Shown here: positions 1 to 8,193 of the stretch, piece after piece
How positions within the stretch are numbered: the stretch's first letter is position 1
How the letters are laid out: each line of letters starts with the position of its first letter
Assembly: GCA_019314425.1 (NCBI GenBank)
Contig: JAFCZI010000006.1
Coordinates: forward strand, 1 to 19,437
Source of the DNA: Deltaproteobacteria bacterium
Lineage (GTDB): Bacteria; Desulfobacterota; DSM-4660; Desulfatiglandales; Desulfatiglandaceae
DNA: 19,437 nucleotides
Direction of reading: 5' to 3'
Position numbers and translations under genes: made by a program
The notes under the pieces: generated by a model
What the model was told of the DNA's origin: nothing
The model's input: the letters and a program-made list of their open reading frames with translations, nothing else
The model's database searches: none

Positions 1-2
1 AG

Positions 3-116
3 ATGGCGCTTGAATCCACTAACCCTTCGCGGGATTATCCCATGTCTCACCAGACAAACGAAGACGGTTTCACCTTTGACCGTATGAACCATACTTATGC
101 CTCCGGGTATTGTTAG
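3..116 (+). other. Short open frame at the left edge, possible 3' end of a gene
   Basis: An open frame runs from the window edge to a TAG at 114-116 and would encode at most 37 residues, ending in NHTYASGYC. It has ATG codons at 3 and 42 but no visible ribosome binding site, and I recognise no family. It could be the C-terminus of a gene that starts outside the window, or chance. Bases 117-300 hold no convincing gene, only a repeat copy and a terminator, described separately. Confidence 0.15.
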
Positions 117-146
117 AAAGTTTGAAAGGGATGCGATCCCAAAATG

Positions 147-167
147 TTGATGGCTTCGTAAAAAGTC
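147..167 (+). repeat. Interspersed repeat copy, CGTAAAAAGTC family (left of the MinD-like gene)
   Basis: These 21 bases contain GATGGCTTCGTAAAAAGTC. The same core recurs at 1278-1298 in inverted orientation, in both arms of the hairpin at 13642-13768, and at 13784-13804. Several dispersed copies with a shared core indicate a real repeat family. I recall similar sequences scattered through Desulfobacterota genomes, but I could not check that here. Confidence 0.65.
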
Positions 168-222
168 ACGAATCTATCTACAGAATATTCCTGTGGTTAA
201 AATTTTCGTCTTCCTTGCACTT

Positions 223-254
223 AAACAAAATTGAGCCTTTTTCAAAGGTCTCAA
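223..254 (-). terminator. Rho-independent terminator of the MinD-like gene
   Basis: Read on the minus strand, TTGAGACCTTT pairs with AAAGGCTCAA around a GAA loop, with one bulged base. It is followed by TTTTGTTT. It lies about 50 bases beyond the stop codon of the minus-strand ATPase, the expected place for its terminator. Confidence 0.65.
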
Positions 255-301
255 TATACAGGGGCCGTCATCTTTTCTTTTTTTTACCGAGGCCCATAAG
301 A

Positions 302-1273
302 TCAGACCCTATTTACAGATCTTTGAACATGCTGGAAAATCAGTTTTGAGCTGTTTGGGACAGGTTTATCCCAATATTTGATTATTCTTCCGGCTATTCT
401 GGTTATACTTTCAGCGGCAATGCTGTTCGGATAACCTGTAAGCAGCGGGGTTTGGTTGAGTACCGATTCGTTTACTACGGGGTCATTAAAAATAAACCCG
501 AAATAGTCGCCCTCAATATTCAGTACATTCCGGAGGCTTCCGCTTATCTTTGAAGCGGTTTTCGAATCATCCGGGCCAGTTCCCCTGTTAAAAACAATCC
601 TCGGCCTGAACTCTTTAGATATCTTTGAGATCAGCTTTTTTACCTCGGGCTCTTCTGTGGTCAGTTTATTTTTCAATTCTTTAATGGACGGTATCTGACT
701 TTCGATCGGTTTGGTGATCAGCTCTTTAAGAAGGCGGCTGACAGGTCTGTTTTTCACCAGACTTTTTTCGATGGTTCTGATCAAGTAGCTTTTCAAAAAC
801 CCGAGCATACTGATGATAGCGGGATATTCGGGAGTTGTAACCGTAATGCCGTGCTTCCCAAGCCCAAAAAAATCAAGGGTATTATATGAAGAACCAGCGC
901 CGAGATCCAAAAGGATATAATCCGCTGAAAGGTCCTTGATTCTCCTGAGCAGCTTCATTTTCTGAGCATATGCGATATTCGCCATAAAGGACATTTTACC
1001 GTCCCCCGGAATAAATTTGAGGTTGGGAATTGAAGTCGGTACGAGAAAATCGGTCAGCTCTCCTCTGCGGGCTTTTAAGAAATCTCCCACTCCGGGAAAC
1101 CGATTAGGAACCCCGAGGAAATAATGGAGGTTCGATCCACCGAGATCCAGATCAATGGCAATTGTGGTGTGCCCCGCCTGAGCAAGGGCGATGGACAGGT
1201 TCGCAGTAAGAAGCGATTTGCCCACCCCCCCCTTTCCGGAGGCTACCGGTATAATTACGGCGTTTGTTTCCAT
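302..1273 (-). CDS. MinD/FlhG (FleN)-like P-loop ATPase
   Basis: This is a 323-residue deviant Walker A ATPase of the MinD/ParA/FlhG superfamily. These soluble proteins bind ATP as dimers and set the number or position of flagella, division septa or other polar machines. The deviant Walker A motif SGKGGVGKS (residues 12-20) carries both lysines. IDLDLGGSNLHYFLG (about 40-54) is the switch I region, and YILLDLGAGSS (about 119-129) is Walker B. The C-terminal part, about 160-300, is less conserved and lysine-rich. The ATG at 1273 leaves only a few residues before the P-loop, as is normal here, but no good Shine-Dalgarno precedes it: the upstream bases are a repeat copy. No flagellar or septum genes are adjacent, so I do not assign FlhG or MinD. 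The gene stands alone, with its own terminator at 223-254. Confidence 0.85.
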   Translation of the reverse strand: METNAVIIPVASGKGGVGKSLLTANLSIALAQAGHTTIAIDLDLGGSNLHYFLGVPNRFPGVGDFLKARRGELTDFLVPTSIPNLKFIPGDGKMSFMANIAYAQKMKLLRRIKDLSADYILLDLGAGSSYNTLDFFGLGKHGITVTTPEYPAIISMLGFLKSYLIRTIEKSLVKNRPVSRLLKELITKPIESQIPSIKELKNKLTTEEPEVKKLISKISKEFRPRIVFNRGTGPDDSKTASKISGSLRNVLNIEGDYFGFIFNDPVVNESVLNQTPLLTGYPNSIAAESITRIAGRIIKYWDKPVPNSSKLIFQHVQRSVNRV

Positions 1274-1277
1274 GGTT

Positions 1278-1298
1278 GACTTTTTACGGGACCATTGC
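1278..1298 (-). repeat. Interspersed repeat copy, inverted, at the 5' edge of the MinD-like gene
   Basis: On the minus strand this reads GCAATGGTCCCGTAAAAAGTC, sharing ATGG and CCGTAAAAAGTC with the other copies. It ends 4 bases before the ATG at 1273, so the leader of the ATPase gene is repeat sequence. With the copy at 147-167 it brackets the gene as an inverted pair about 1.1 kb apart. Confidence 0.55.
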
Positions 1299-1334
1299 GC
1301 TTATTCCAATCTCATACGCATCATACAAAGGTGG

Positions 1335-2593
1335 TTAAAGATTCTTGGCATTCACCAATGGTTCTTTAAACTCGTCGGGGTCACAGTTAAACCCGTCACT
1401 GTCTATTTGCGCTGTTCCTGCGTTAATTAATGCGTCCCTAACCGCTTCTGGGCTTGGAACCCCGGATTGTGACCTGATATAAAGCGCTGCTGAGCCTGCT
1501 GCATGTGGCGCTGACATGCTGGTTCCACTGATGGTATTGTACTCATTGTTCTTCCAGGTTGAAAGGATGTAAACACCAGGGGCAGCCAGGTCAATATCTT
1601 CGCCGAAGTTGCTGAAAGATGCGAAAGTGCCGTCATTTCCATAAACTGTTGCCTCTCCCAACCCACCTCCCTGTCCATCTGTATCCACAATTGCTGAAAT
1701 GGTAATTACCTCATCATAGCAAGCAGGGATGGTATTCTTTGCGTCCTTACCCTCATTTCCAGCTGCTACTACATAGGTTATCCCCGCAGCCACAGAATTC
1801 CTAATAGCCTCATGCAATGGGTCCGTGGGGTCATCATTGGTGCCCGAACCACCTAAGCTCATGTTGGCAACAGCGACGACATTAGAATTTTTGGTAACCC
1901 AATCAATGCCACCAATGACATTGGAAAGGAATCCCGATCCCTTTTTATCGAGAACTTTCACAGCATAAAGATGGGCCCCCGGCGAAACGCCGACAACGCC
2001 GGTATTATTGTCAATAGCGGCAACTATCCCGGCAACGTGCGAACCGTGACCGTTATCGTCATTGCCGTTTCTTGTGCCTCTGACAAAAGTGACATTCCCG
2101 TTGATGTTGGCTGCCAGATCATCGTGGTCCAGGTCAATTCCGGTATCAATGATCGCTACACCAACGCCAAATCCTGTGTTTTCGTTAAGGTCGGCATCAA
2201 TACGATTTACGCCGTGGGTATTTCCTGTGGCGGGGGTAGCTCTTCTTCCTTATCTGGCGGACCTACATCCGGGGGTTTGGGCATAGCGTAAACGGCCTTA
2301 TCTGCTGCAATATATTTCACCCTTGAATCGTCTTTAATAGCGTTTAGGCTTTGAATGGGAATCGTTGCAGAAAAACCCTTAATAGCCACGGTGTAAATAT
2401 GTTTCAAGGACAGACCATGGTTCTCCGCCATCTCATTTGCTACATCAGGGATATTGGAGAGCGTATCGTGGAAAACGACAATGTATCGACCCGGGACTAT
2501 ATTGTTGGCTAAATCGGTGAATGCGCTTGAATCGGATGTCGTGAAAAACACCCCCGCCATTGACAAAATAATTACCCATAGAAACTTTTTCAT
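1335..2593 (-). pseudogene. Secreted subtilisin-like serine protease (S8), broken by one frameshift
   Basis: Two minus-strand frames together encode a complete subtilase of about 419 residues. The first (2593 to 2207) has a signal peptide, MKKFLWVIILSMAGVFF, with likely cleavage after SSA. An inhibitor I9-type propeptide (GRYIVVFHD) follows, then a Pro/Glu-rich linker ending EIPTA and a TAA. The catalytic domain continues in another frame: NRIDADLNE, AIIDTGID (catalytic Asp codon at 2145-2147), NGHGSHVAG (His at 2046-2048), VVAAGNEG (oxyanion Asn), and GTSMSAPHAAG (Ser at 1518-1520). The end, EPLVNAKNL, is typical of the family. Restoring one G near 2211-2213 gives EIPTGVNRIDAD and a single clean frame, so one base has been lost. 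The start at 2593 has a good AAGGAG site at about 2604-2611. Everything else is intact, which suggests a very recent mutation, a phase-variable state or a sequencing error. The secreted enzyme would act outside the cytoplasm. Confidence 0.85.
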
Positions 2594-3030
2594 AGCCTTT
2601 TCTCCTTTCCTTAGATAAAGCTTAACCCCTCACTTTGCTTTTGCCATGAAAGATGGGGACAGCCCTTGACATAGAACAAATTTCCAAAACCATCTTTCAG
2701 CTCCCCCTCATTGTAACACAATGATTATCTAGTGTCTGAAAAAAAACTATAGTGCTTTTCATATGACCCAGTACATTTTTTACCTCATGTTATAAAGTAC
2801 TGGTATGAAGTCAATTGCAATTGACTATACAATTGACTATAGTCCCGAGTTCCGAGGACACCTTGCTGATGATCTCCTTCAGACCTGAAACATTCGCTAA
2901 AAAAGGTTGTTGGTTAATGCGGTGGAATATGCTGTGAATTTTACAACGGGTGAAACGCTTGCCGTAAAACATTTTCCCGCCTATTTAAGAAAAAATCAGT
3001 TCAGATACTTCAAAAAACGGAGAAAAACAA
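2594..3030. other. Gene-free region with palindromes and short repeats
   Basis: No credible coding frame was found. From left to right: an inverted repeat TGAAAGATGG (2647-2656) / CCATCTTTCA (2690-2699) flanking GGGGACAGCCC; CAGTAC/GTACTG arms around 2769-2802; a perfect 16-base palindrome GTCAATTGCAATTGAC (2810-2825); and a direct repeat AATTGACTATA at 2819-2829 and 2831-2841. TTGCAA (2815-2820) and TATAGT (2838-2843) are 17 bases apart and could be a promoter for the downstream hydratase operon, overlapping the palindrome. That promoter is a guess. The hydratase ribosome binding site, GGAG, lies near 3019. Confidence 0.5.
2810..2841. promoter_or_regulatory. Perfect 16-bp palindrome plus 12-bp-period direct repeat, possible operator
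   Basis: GTCAATTGCAATTGAC (2810-2825) is a perfect palindrome, and its right half TTGACTATA is repeated 12 bases later. Such symmetry 190 bases before an operon suits a dimeric regulator. A possible promoter (TTGCAA, 17 bases, TATAGT) overlaps it. There is no regulator gene next to it, so the binding protein is unknown. Confidence 0.35.
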
Positions 3031-3840
3031 ATGGGCTTTAAAACGGTGTTGTATGAACGGGATGGATTTACCGGTATCCTTCGACTGAATCGTCCGGAGC
3101 GAATGAACGCGGTCATTGAGCAGATGTATCTGGATATCCGGGCAGTCCTTGATGAAGCACGAAAGGATGCGGATGTCCGGGTACTCGTTCTTACCGGCAC
3201 GGTGCGGAAAGGGCCCGGCGGGGATAAACAAGCCTTTTGCGCGGGGGCGGATTTGAAAAAACATGGGGCCGGGGATCGAACCCTGTGGCAAAAGCGGGAA
3301 TATATCTTTTTGGCCCACGAGACCACTCGAATGATCCACGAATTTCCCAAACCCGTCATCGTGGCCGTCAATGGCCCTGCCAGGGGGGCGGGAACGGAAA
3401 TGGCTTTGAACGGGGACTTTATGTTCATGGCGGATACGGCCACCATCGCTTTTCCCGAAACCGGCCTGGCTACCTGTGTGGGCGGCGGGGCGACCTATCT
3501 TCTGACCCAGCTGGTGGGCGCTATGCGCGCCAGGGAATTGATTTTTACGGGGAGGATTCTTGATGGGCCTGGGGCGGTGGCGCTGGGGTTGGCCTTGAGA
3601 TCGGTACCGGTTGAGCAATTGATGCCCGAAGCCCTTGCGTTTGCGTCCGTGCTGGCGGAAAAGGCGCCCGTATCTCTGGCATTAACCAAGGATTTGATGC
3701 GTCATGCGCCCCATCGGGATATGGAAACCGTATTGCTGGCCGAGTCCGAGGCCATCCTGGCCTGCATGAACACGGAGGACTGGCACGAGGGTATTCGATC
3801 TTTTGCTGAAAAACGAAAACCCGTATTTAAGGGGAGATAA
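3031..3840 (+). CDS. Enoyl-CoA hydratase/isomerase (crotonase) family protein
   Basis: This 269-residue protein has the normal length for a crotonase. The family binds acyl-CoA thioesters and stabilises an enolate in an oxyanion hole; most members hydrate trans-2-enoyl-CoA in the cytoplasm. CAGADLK (70-76) forms the CoA/oxyanion loop. NGPARGAGTEMAL (114-126) replaces the usual GGGCELA. Both catalytic glutamates of true hydratases appear to be present: E123 in GAGTEMA and E143 in FPETG, exactly 20 residues apart as in rat crotonase. The GGG block (151-153) matches the second part of the active-site loop. The ATG at 3031 follows a GGAG at about 3019. The acyl-CoA synthetase starts 4 bases after the stop, so they form an operon. 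The substrate is not evident; a role in fatty, aromatic or branched acyl-CoA breakdown is possible. Confidence 0.85.
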   Translation: MGFKTVLYERDGFTGILRLNRPERMNAVIEQMYLDIRAVLDEARKDADVRVLVLTGTVRKGPGGDKQAFCAGADLKKHGAGDRTLWQKREYIFLAHETTRMIHEFPKPVIVAVNGPARGAGTEMALNGDFMFMADTATIAFPETGLATCVGGGATYLLTQLVGAMRARELIFTGRILDGPGAVALGLALRSVPVEQLMPEALAFASVLAEKAPVSLALTKDLMRHAPHRDMETVLLAESEAILACMNTEDWHEGIRSFAEKRKPVFKGR

Positions 3841-3844
3841 GGTC

Positions 3845-6001
3845 ATGGGTCTGGAACATGTATTAAATGCAACGTCCGTTGCCGTGGTGGGTGCTTCCAA
3901 AAAGGAAACCAAACGAGGATATCAGTCCATTAAGACCCTGTTGGATCAGGGGTTTGAGGGGCGGATTTATCCGGTAAATCCCAAGGAAAAAATCATTTTG
4001 GGGTTACCATGTTATAAACAGGTCTCCGAAATTGAAGGCCCCGTTGAAATGGTCTTAATTACGACGCCTGCCAAGACCATTCCCGGAATTCTTGAGGATT
4101 GCGGCAAAAAGGGGGTGGCGGGGGCGGTCATCATCGCCGGTGGCTTTGGTGAACTGGGAAAAGCCGGAAAGGATCTGGAAAAAGAGATTGTCGCTATCGC
4201 CAAAGGGCATGGTATTCGGTTGATCGGTCCCAACACGTCCGGCATAATGAACCTCGAGAGTCATATGAATCTGGTGGGTCTCAAGGATGTGCCCAAAGGT
4301 CATATTGCCCTGATTTCCCAGAGTGGCAACATGGCTCTGACGCTCATTACGGAAGCCGCCATCAAGAGCCGGCAGGGGTTTTCCTATTACGTGGGTATTG
4401 GAAACGAGGCGGATATCAAGTTCCACGAGTATCTGGCCTTTTTTCAGGAAGATCCCAACACCCGTGCGATCCTCATGTATGTGGAAGGGATGCGGGATGG
4501 TCGCCGGTTTCTTCAACAGGCCTATCAGACCACCCGAAAAAAGCCTATCGTGATGCTCAAGAGCGGTCGTTCAGCTGCGGGAAAGCTTTCGGCGGGATCT
4601 CACACCGGTGCTCTGGCAGGCATGTCGGAAGTGGCTCGGTCCGCCTTTCAAAGGGCCGGTATTATTGTTATTGAAGATTCCGACGAACTGTTTCCCGCAG
4701 TCGAAACCCTGGCTAGCCTTCCCCATATCAAAAATCAGAGCGTCGCTATCCTCACGGACGGTGGGGGCCATGCCACCATTGCGGCGGATAAATTGACGGA
4801 TCTGGGGGTGAATATCCCGCTCATGGGTGAGAAAACCCAAAAGAAGCTCAAAGCCCTGTTGCCCGTGGGCGCGTCAACCCGGAATCCGATTGACATCGCG
4901 GGCGGCGCCGATGAAAATCCGGCGGTTTTCGCGGATTGCATTGAAGTTTTGCTCCATGATCCTCAGGTGGGGGGGGTGCTGGCGGTGGGCCTCTTTGGCG
5001 GCTATAATATCCGTTTTTCGGAAAGCCTCGAATTTGTGGAGGAAGACGCGGCCCACCGAATGGGGAAACTGGTGAAGGATGTCGGCAAACCCATTGTGGT
5101 TCACAGCCTGTACAATTATGCCAGGCCCCACTCCCTCGACTTGCTTCGGTACTACAATATCCCCGTGTATGACTCCCTTGAAGTTGCCTGCAAGAGTATT
5201 TCCGTTCTCTCGGAATACGGGGACTACCTGTGCGGTTACAACGCTAACCAGAAATTCGTATTCAGCGCTGGCCAAAAGGCCAATCTTCGAGGCCGCGAGA
5301 TCTTCAAAAGGGCCCACGCAGAACACCGCAGTGCTCTTTTTGAGTATGAAGCTAAGGAACTGATCGGGTTGCACGGTGGGCCGCATTTCGAGAACAGACT
5401 GGTCCATTCAGCGGATGAAGCGTTTGCGGCGGCATCCTCGATGGAGGGTCCGGTGGTCATGAAAATCGTATCGCAGGATATCCTGCACAAGACCGATGTG
5501 GGCGGTGTTCAGCTCAATTTGACCACCAAAGCGGAGATTATCGCTGCCTATGACGCCATCATGAAAGGCGCGGTCGGTTACAATGCGACCGCTGACATCC
5601 ATGGGGTCCTGGTGGAACCCATGATGAAGCAGGGCCTTGAACTGATTGTGGGCACCAAAATGGACGATCAATTCGGTCCCATCATCATGTTCGGTATCGG
5701 CGGCACCCTGGTGGAGATTTTGAAGGACGTGGTATTCCGCGTGTTACCCATATCGGAGCGTACCGCCCGCAGGATGATCGATAAAATTCGGTCCGTGGAG
5801 TTGCTGAACGGTTTTCGGGGCCATCCGCCCGTGGATCGAAAAGCACTCAAAAAACTCCTGTTGACCCTATCGGAAATTGTGGGGTCCTATAAGATCATCC
5901 AGGAAATTGACCTTAATCCCGTTATCGCCTATGAAAAGGGTCTTGCCGTTGCCGATGCTCGGATTTTGCTCAAAAAGGGCGAGGATTTTACCGATTGGTA
6001 G
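3845..6001 (+). CDS. ADP-forming acetate/acyl-CoA synthetase, fused alpha-beta
   Basis: This 718-residue enzyme converts acyl-CoA, ADP and phosphate into acid, CoA and ATP (reversible), through a phosphohistidine. Domain order is CoA-binding Rossmann (1-130; VAVVGASKK at 12-20), succinyl-CoA-ligase-like flavodoxin domains (about 150-460), then an ATP-grasp beta domain (about 490-718). ISQSGNMAL (157-165) and SHTGALAG (252-259), with the likely phosphorylated H253, mark the alpha part. VVMKIVSQDILHKTDVGGV marks the ATP-grasp part. I chose the ATG at 3845 because it has GGGGAGATAAGG just upstream and starts right before the CoA-binding domain; an upstream ATG at 3803 would overlap the hydratase. 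The coupling suggests substrate-level ATP production from the hydratase's pathway. In related enzymes the acyl group ranges from acetyl to aryl-acetyl, so the substrate is uncertain. Confidence 0.88.
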   Translation: MGLEHVLNATSVAVVGASKKETKRGYQSIKTLLDQGFEGRIYPVNPKEKIILGLPCYKQVSEIEGPVEMVLITTPAKTIPGILEDCGKKGVAGAVIIAGGFGELGKAGKDLEKEIVAIAKGHGIRLIGPNTSGIMNLESHMNLVGLKDVPKGHIALISQSGNMALTLITEAAIKSRQGFSYYVGIGNEADIKFHEYLAFFQEDPNTRAILMYVEGMRDGRRFLQQAYQTTRKKPIVMLKSGRSAAGKLSAGSHTGALAGMSEVARSAFQRAGIIVIEDSDELFPAVETLASLPHIKNQSVAILTDGGGHATIAADKLTDLGVNIPLMGEKTQKKLKALLPVGASTRNPIDIAGGADENPAVFADCIEVLLHDPQVGGVLAVGLFGGYNIRFSESLEFVEEDAAHRMGKLVKDVGKPIVVHSLYNYARPHSLDLLRYYNIPVYDSLEVACKSISVLSEYGDYLCGYNANQKFVFSAGQKANLRGREIFKRAHAEHRSALFEYEAKELIGLHGGPHFENRLVHSADEAFAAASSMEGPVVMKIVSQDILHKTDVGGVQLNLTTKAEIIAAYDAIMKGAVGYNATADIHGVLVEPMMKQGLELIVGTKMDDQFGPIIMFGIGGTLVEILKDVVFRVLPISERTARRMIDKIRSVELLNGFRGHPPVDRKALKKLLLTLSEIVGSYKIIQEIDLNPVIAYEKGLAVADARILLKKGEDFTDW

Positions 6002-6005
6002 GGGC

Positions 6006-6033
6006 CTTAGGGAACTTCCAACAGTTCCCTTAG
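6006..6033. terminator. Hairpin between convergent genes, possible bidirectional terminator
   Basis: CTTAGGGAAC (6006-6015) pairs with GTTCCCTTAG (6024-6033) with one mismatch and an 8-base loop. It lies between the stop codons of the plus-strand acyl-CoA synthetase and the minus-strand radical SAM gene, and includes the latter's TAA. There is no long T run on either side, so intrinsic termination would be weak. Confidence 0.4.
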
Positions 6034-6947
6034 CGTTTCCAGTGAAGGAGTTTTGTTGTTGCGGACTTTTTCAGCCGTTCCAGGTGATCTGTTGAATTGA
6101 AAAGCGTTTCACACAGGTCACATTTTCTATATTTGACGATTTCGCTGGCTTTGAATCCCAGAAATGACGCCATGGCCGTAAGCCCCATGGTTTTGATCAG
6201 GTGAAAAAGCAGGTTCTTTTCTTTTTTTTGAAACAGATGGTCAACGGAATGGCTTTTCAAGTTGCCCAGGTAAAAAGCGTCTGTTTTAGTGAACTGATTG
6301 CCGGCATCACAACAGGCAAACATATCCAGGTCCGGTGACAGGTAGGGGTTCATGGCACACCGATGGGCGGGATAGTCCGTGAAAACAGGGGGTCTGGTGA
6401 TTCCTGTTGCGTTTCCGAAATAGATGAGGGGCTCGGGAAAATACTTCAGTTGGTTGTCCTGGAGAAACTGTTCCTGAACATCATCTTCCTTCCTGAAATC
6501 CGTTACAAAAGATATGAAATAATCAAGTCCATACCTTTGGCAGCTCAGAGCGGCATTGAGGATGTTTTCCCGGTTCACATTCTTCTGATGCCAGCGGCTG
6601 AAGCTGATTCTCAATTGGGATAATCCGGTGTCCTTCAGTGTCGAGACCACTTCATCTGAACGGTCCCTGGTTTTGCTCCAGTAGCCGTTGGTGACAATCC
6701 TTGAATAGATGTCCTGCATTTTACACGTTCGAACAAGTTCCTTCATTTCGTCTAAATACAACAACGGTTCTCCCGCTGTGAAACTGATGCCTGTGACATG
6801 AGAACTGGACATTTCATCAATGATTTGGATGGCACTTTCGAGGGCCATTTTCGTTTCCGGTGACCCGTCATGGGCGGCCACGCAATGATTGCATTTAATG
6901 TTGCACCGGGTAGAATAGCCAAAGGCAATCTGGCGAGTGTTGTTCAT
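6030..6947 (-). CDS. Radical SAM protein with SPASM-like C-terminus
   Basis: This 305-residue protein carries the radical SAM cluster motif RCNIKCNHC (residues 14-22; C15, C19, C22), which binds the 4Fe-4S cluster that cleaves S-adenosylmethionine. FTAGEPLLYLDEM is the GGEP-like SAM-binding strand, and IVTNGYWS follows. The C-terminal third has further cysteines: CAMNPY, FACCDAG and the pair YRKCDLCETLF. This resembles a SPASM/twitch domain binding extra Fe-S clusters, as in peptide-modifying and sulfatase-maturing enzymes. The start at 6947 is the only one ahead of the motif; the ribosome binding site is weak. I see no short precursor peptide, sulfatase or other obvious partner, so the substrate is unknown. 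It is transcribed alone, against both neighbours. Confidence 0.75.
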   Translation of the reverse strand: MNNTRQIAFGYSTRCNIKCNHCVAAHDGSPETKMALESAIQIIDEMSSSHVTGISFTAGEPLLYLDEMKELVRTCKMQDIYSRIVTNGYWSKTRDRSDEVVSTLKDTGLSQLRISFSRWHQKNVNRENILNAALSCQRYGLDYFISFVTDFRKEDDVQEQFLQDNQLKYFPEPLIYFGNATGITRPPVFTDYPAHRCAMNPYLSPDLDMFACCDAGNQFTKTDAFYLGNLKSHSVDHLFQKKEKNLLFHLIKTMGLTAMASFLGFKASEIVKYRKCDLCETLFNSTDHLERLKKSATTKLLHWKR

Positions 6948-7107
6948 TGTCTTACCATTGGGATGTTGACATTAAAAACCATTGAACCCCCCCGTCAGAT
7001 CGGGCATACTCTTAACCGGTCAAGGATCAGGAAAAAGAGCTGCCTATGGATGGGAGCACTCCTTACCTTCTATCATTTATCATTCAAAATTGGAAGAGAT
7101 GGGAAAA

Positions 7108-8163
7108 ATGAATAACCCCTACTTTATTTTGAAACCGCTACCTTGTATCGGCATTACCATGGGAGACCCGGCGGGTATCGGCCCTGAAATCATTGCCATG
7201 GCCCTGGCCGATAGGCAGGTTTATGAAGTTTGTCGCCCCGTGGTGTTGGGGGATAGCGCCGTGCTTTCCGCAGCTGTTTCACGAATTGGTCAAAATGCGC
7301 CGGAACGTTTGCCCGATGCGGTGTTCATCAATCGCATTTCAGCCCCTGCCGAGGCGCAGGGCAAGCCGGGCGTGATAGATCTGATTCCCCTGTCGGATCT
7401 GGGTTCAGAGGCCATAGAACCGGGCAAACCCGTTGTGGCGGGGGGGAAGGCCATGGTGGACTATATCCTGCGGGCCGTGGATATGGCGGTTCAGGGTGAA
7501 ATTCAAGGTATGGTTACTGCTCCCATCAGCAAAGTGCTCATGCATGAGGCCGGGTACAAATATGACGGGCATACCCAGCTGATTGCGCAAAGAACGAACG
7601 CCAAAGATTACGTGATGATGCTGGCGGGGGCTAAGCTCCGGGTGGTATTGGTGACCATCCATTGTGCCCTTAAGACCGTGCCTGATCTGTTGGATCGGGA
7701 AGGGATCTATCAAACCATTATGATTACGGCCCAGGCGCTCAAGGCGGACCTGGGGTTTTCAAGCCCGCGCCTGGCGGTAGCCGCCCTGAATCCCCACGCG
7801 GGTGAAGAAGGACTCTTTGGAACTGAGGAGCAGGAGATGATTACGCCGGCCATCTCTCAGGCGCGTCAGCAGGGGATTGATGTGGAGGGGCCGTTCCCCG
7901 CCGACACGCTGTTTCACCAGGCCGCTGCCGGTCGTTTTGAAGCGGTGGTGGCCATGTATCATGACCAGGGGCTTATCCCCTTAAAGCTCCTTCATTTTTC
8001 CGATGCGGTTAATGTGACCCTGGGCCTCCCCATCATCAGAACCTCGGTGGATCATGGTACCGCTTATGACATTGCCGGGACCGGTCGGGCCGATCCTTCA
8101 AGCCTCAAGGCCGCCATCGTCATGGCCACAGAAATGGCCAAAAACAGAGGCCTAAACCCATAA
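7108..8163 (+). CDS. pdxA: 4-hydroxythreonine-4-phosphate dehydrogenase
   Basis: PdxA oxidises 4-phosphohydroxy-L-threonine with NAD+ and decarboxylates it to 3-amino-2-oxopropyl phosphate, in the DXP-dependent pyridoxal phosphate pathway of the cytoplasm. The 351-residue protein starts close to the family block [13 protein letters not shown] (15-27). The three metal-binding histidines are seen at H155 (YDGHTQ), H185 (TIHCALK) and H285 ([10 protein letters not shown]). [10 protein letters not shown] (226-235) and [16 protein letters not shown] (311-326) are also diagnostic. I chose the ATG at 7108 over the far upstream ATG at 6982 because of GGAAGAGATGGG just before it and because the upstream residues match nothing in the family. 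uvrA follows 30 bases later in the same direction. PdxA2-type paralogues acting on other phosphorylated acids cannot be excluded from sequence alone. Confidence 0.88.
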   Translation: MNNPYFILKPLPCIGITMGDPAGIGPEIIAMALADRQVYEVCRPVVLGDSAVLSAAVSRIGQNAPERLPDAVFINRISAPAEAQGKPGVIDLIPLSDLGSEAIEPGKPVVAGGKAMVDYILRAVDMAVQGEIQGMVTAPISKVLMHEAGYKYDGHTQLIAQRTNAKDYVMMLAGAKLRVVLVTIHCALKTVPDLLDREGIYQTIMITAQALKADLGFSSPRLAVAALNPHAGEEGLFGTEEQEMITPAISQARQQGIDVEGPFPADTLFHQAAAGRFEAVVAMYHDQGLIPLKLLHFSDAVNVTLGLPIIRTSVDHGTAYDIAGTGRADPSSLKAAIVMATEMAKNRGLNP

Positions 8164-8193
8164 CGCCTAATCCCTAACCTATACAGGACACCC

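Noticed and set aside
110-349. 79-residue plus-strand frame near the left edge
   Set aside because: It runs through the repeat copy and the terminator and overlaps the end of the ATPase gene; it has no family features or ribosome binding site.
2899-3052. Possible short peptide before the hydratase (text such as EYAVNFTTGETLAVKHFPAY)
   Set aside because: There is no start codon in that frame with a ribosome binding site, and it runs into the hydratase start in another frame.
2985-3618. Long minus-strand frames opposite the enoyl-CoA hydratase
   Set aside because: They are mirror frames of a GC-rich gene with clear crotonase motifs; composition (Pro, Arg, Ser, His rich) is typical of shadows.
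4874-5407. 177-residue minus-strand frame inside the acyl-CoA synthetase
   Set aside because: It lies fully inside a well-supported gene, with no motif or start signal.
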